NCBI GenBank assembly: GCA_902797705.1
Contig: CADBTX010000193.1
Coordinates: 1 to 14,274, forward strand
Direction of reading: 5' to 3'
Origin: an uncultured Lachnospiraceae bacterium
GTDB lineage: Bacteria; Bacillota; Clostridia; Lachnospirales; Lachnospiraceae
DNA length: 14,274 nucleotides
Position numbers and translations under genes: made by a program. Below, piece after piece: positions 13,758 to 14,274 of the stretch. The number at the start of each line of letters is the position of its first letter. Position 1 is the first letter of the stretch. The notes below the pieces were generated by a model. It was not told where the DNA came from, ran no database searches, and saw only the letters and a program-made list of their open reading frames with translations.

Positions 13758-14274
13758 ATCCATGGCCCAGAGTATCTACAGGTTTTTTTTCTATCCTGTA
13801 AAGCGTTTCCTGCTGGGCTGCAGCACAAAGAGCATTTTCCTGAAGGGCTCATACATTTCAAAGGATACCCTCATAGAGGGCAGAAATTATCTTGGAAAGA
13901 ATACGGCCCTTTACGGCTGCCGTCTGGGGTACGGTTCCTATATCAATAATGAGGGGGATTTCTCTCATGCGGATATAGGCTGCTATACCTCCATTGGCGC
14001 CAATGTGAAGACGGCGGTGGGCGGGCATCCCCTAAACGGTTACTGTGCCCTTCATCCCGGTTTTACTGATCCGAAGAAAACCTTTGGCTTCAGTTATGTT
14101 AAAGAGAAGGTGTATGAGGACGATACCGCCAGGATCTCCATTGGCAGTGATGTCTGGATAGGAAATAATGTGGTGATCCTTGACGGGGCGAAGATCGGAG
14201 ACGGAGCCGTGGTGGGAGCCGGGGCCGTAGTAAAGGGCACGCTTCCCCCCTACAGCATAAATGTGGGGGTTCCG
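13738..14274 (+). CDS. CatB-like hexapeptide-repeat O-acetyltransferase (3' end cut by window)
   Basis: The frame is open from ATG 13738 (or the adjacent ATG 13741) to the window edge, giving 179 residues and probably lacking only a short end. It has left-handed beta-helix hexapeptide repeats: GYGSYINNEG, then SHADIGCYTSIGANVK at about 76-91, GGHP with the probable catalytic H97, a loop with YVKEKVYED, then ISIGSDVWIGNNVVILDGAKIGDGAVVGAGAVV at about 133-165 and PPYSINVGVP at the edge. This is the xenobiotic/CatB-type acetyltransferase family, members of which O-acetylate sugars in capsule clusters using acetyl-CoA. The N-terminal 30 residues are hydrophobic and basic, possibly a membrane contact. 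It overlaps the preceding GT2 by 20 nt, with only a weak ribosome binding region. Context supports acetylation of the glycan built by the upstream transferases. Confidence 0.85.
   Translation, partial: MMFRILRSMAQSIYRFFFYPVKRFLLGCSTKSIFLKGSYISKDTLIEGRNYLGKNTALYGCRLGYGSYINNEGDFSHADIGCYTSIGANVKTAVGGHPLNGYCALHPGFTDPKKTFGFSYVKEKVYEDDTARISIGSDVWIGNNVVILDGAKIGDGAVVGAGAVVKGTLPPYSINVGVP

Overview
The window reads like a chromosomal segment of an anaerobic Firmicute, most likely a Lachnospiraceae member (Butyrivibrio/Roseburia-type relatives). The basis is the gene order (ireB-ruvX-DUF1292 ... mltG-like-O-methyltransferase-U32, the block known from Bacillus subtilis as yrzL-yrrK-yrzB-yrrL-yrrM-yrrN/O), strong GGAGG-type ribosome binding sites, heavy use of AGG/AGA and ATA codons at moderate GC, and a VTC-domain/DUF4956 pair that is common in Clostridia. 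The genus call is inference. Coding density is very high, and no RNA gene, insertion sequence, CRISPR array or prophage gene was seen.

Layout. Positions 1-54 hold a rho-independent terminator between an unseen upstream region and the 3' end of a minus-strand HD-GYP cyclic-di-GMP phosphodiesterase (55-1128). A 111-bp divergent spacer (1129-1239) carries two mirror-image sigma-A-type promoters, both TTGCGN-17 bp-TATACT. The rightward one places its expected start point on the A of the VTC start codon, suggesting a leaderless mRNA. From there to the end of the window every gene is on the plus strand and the largest gap is 64 bp.

Plus-strand blocks: (a) a VTC-domain polyphosphate-polymerase-like protein with its DUF4956 membrane partner (1240-2625); (b) a housekeeping block of ireB, ruvX, DUF1292, RNase J and a YlbF-family protein, followed by a short MltG-like membrane protein without a catalytic domain (2690-6098); (c) a TrmR-like O-methyltransferase overlapping a U32/TrhP-type protein, together the likely enzymes for 5-methoxyuridine at the tRNA wobble position (6101-7970); (d) a surface-glycan block of six glycosyltransferases, alternating GT2 and GT4 types and mostly stop/start overlapped, ending in a CatB-like hexapeptide acetyltransferase cut by the window edge (7980-14274).

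How they fit together. The housekeeping block joins envelope-stress signalling (IreB is a substrate of PASTA kinases), RNA metabolism (RuvX/YqgF, RNase J, YlbF) and tRNA modification. It runs with only a 9-bp gap into the glycan genes, so envelope polysaccharide synthesis may be co-transcribed with translation and RNA-decay functions. The glycan block has two membrane-anchored polyprenyl-phosphate-type GT2 enzymes, four soluble GTs and an O-acetyltransferase, but no initiating transferase, flippase or polymerase in view, so it probably continues to the right. I did not find a clearly novel defence or mobile system. The most distinctive points are the divergent promoter pair with a probable leaderless VTC transcript, the ACT-like tail predicted on DUF4956, and the catalytically empty MltG-like gene.
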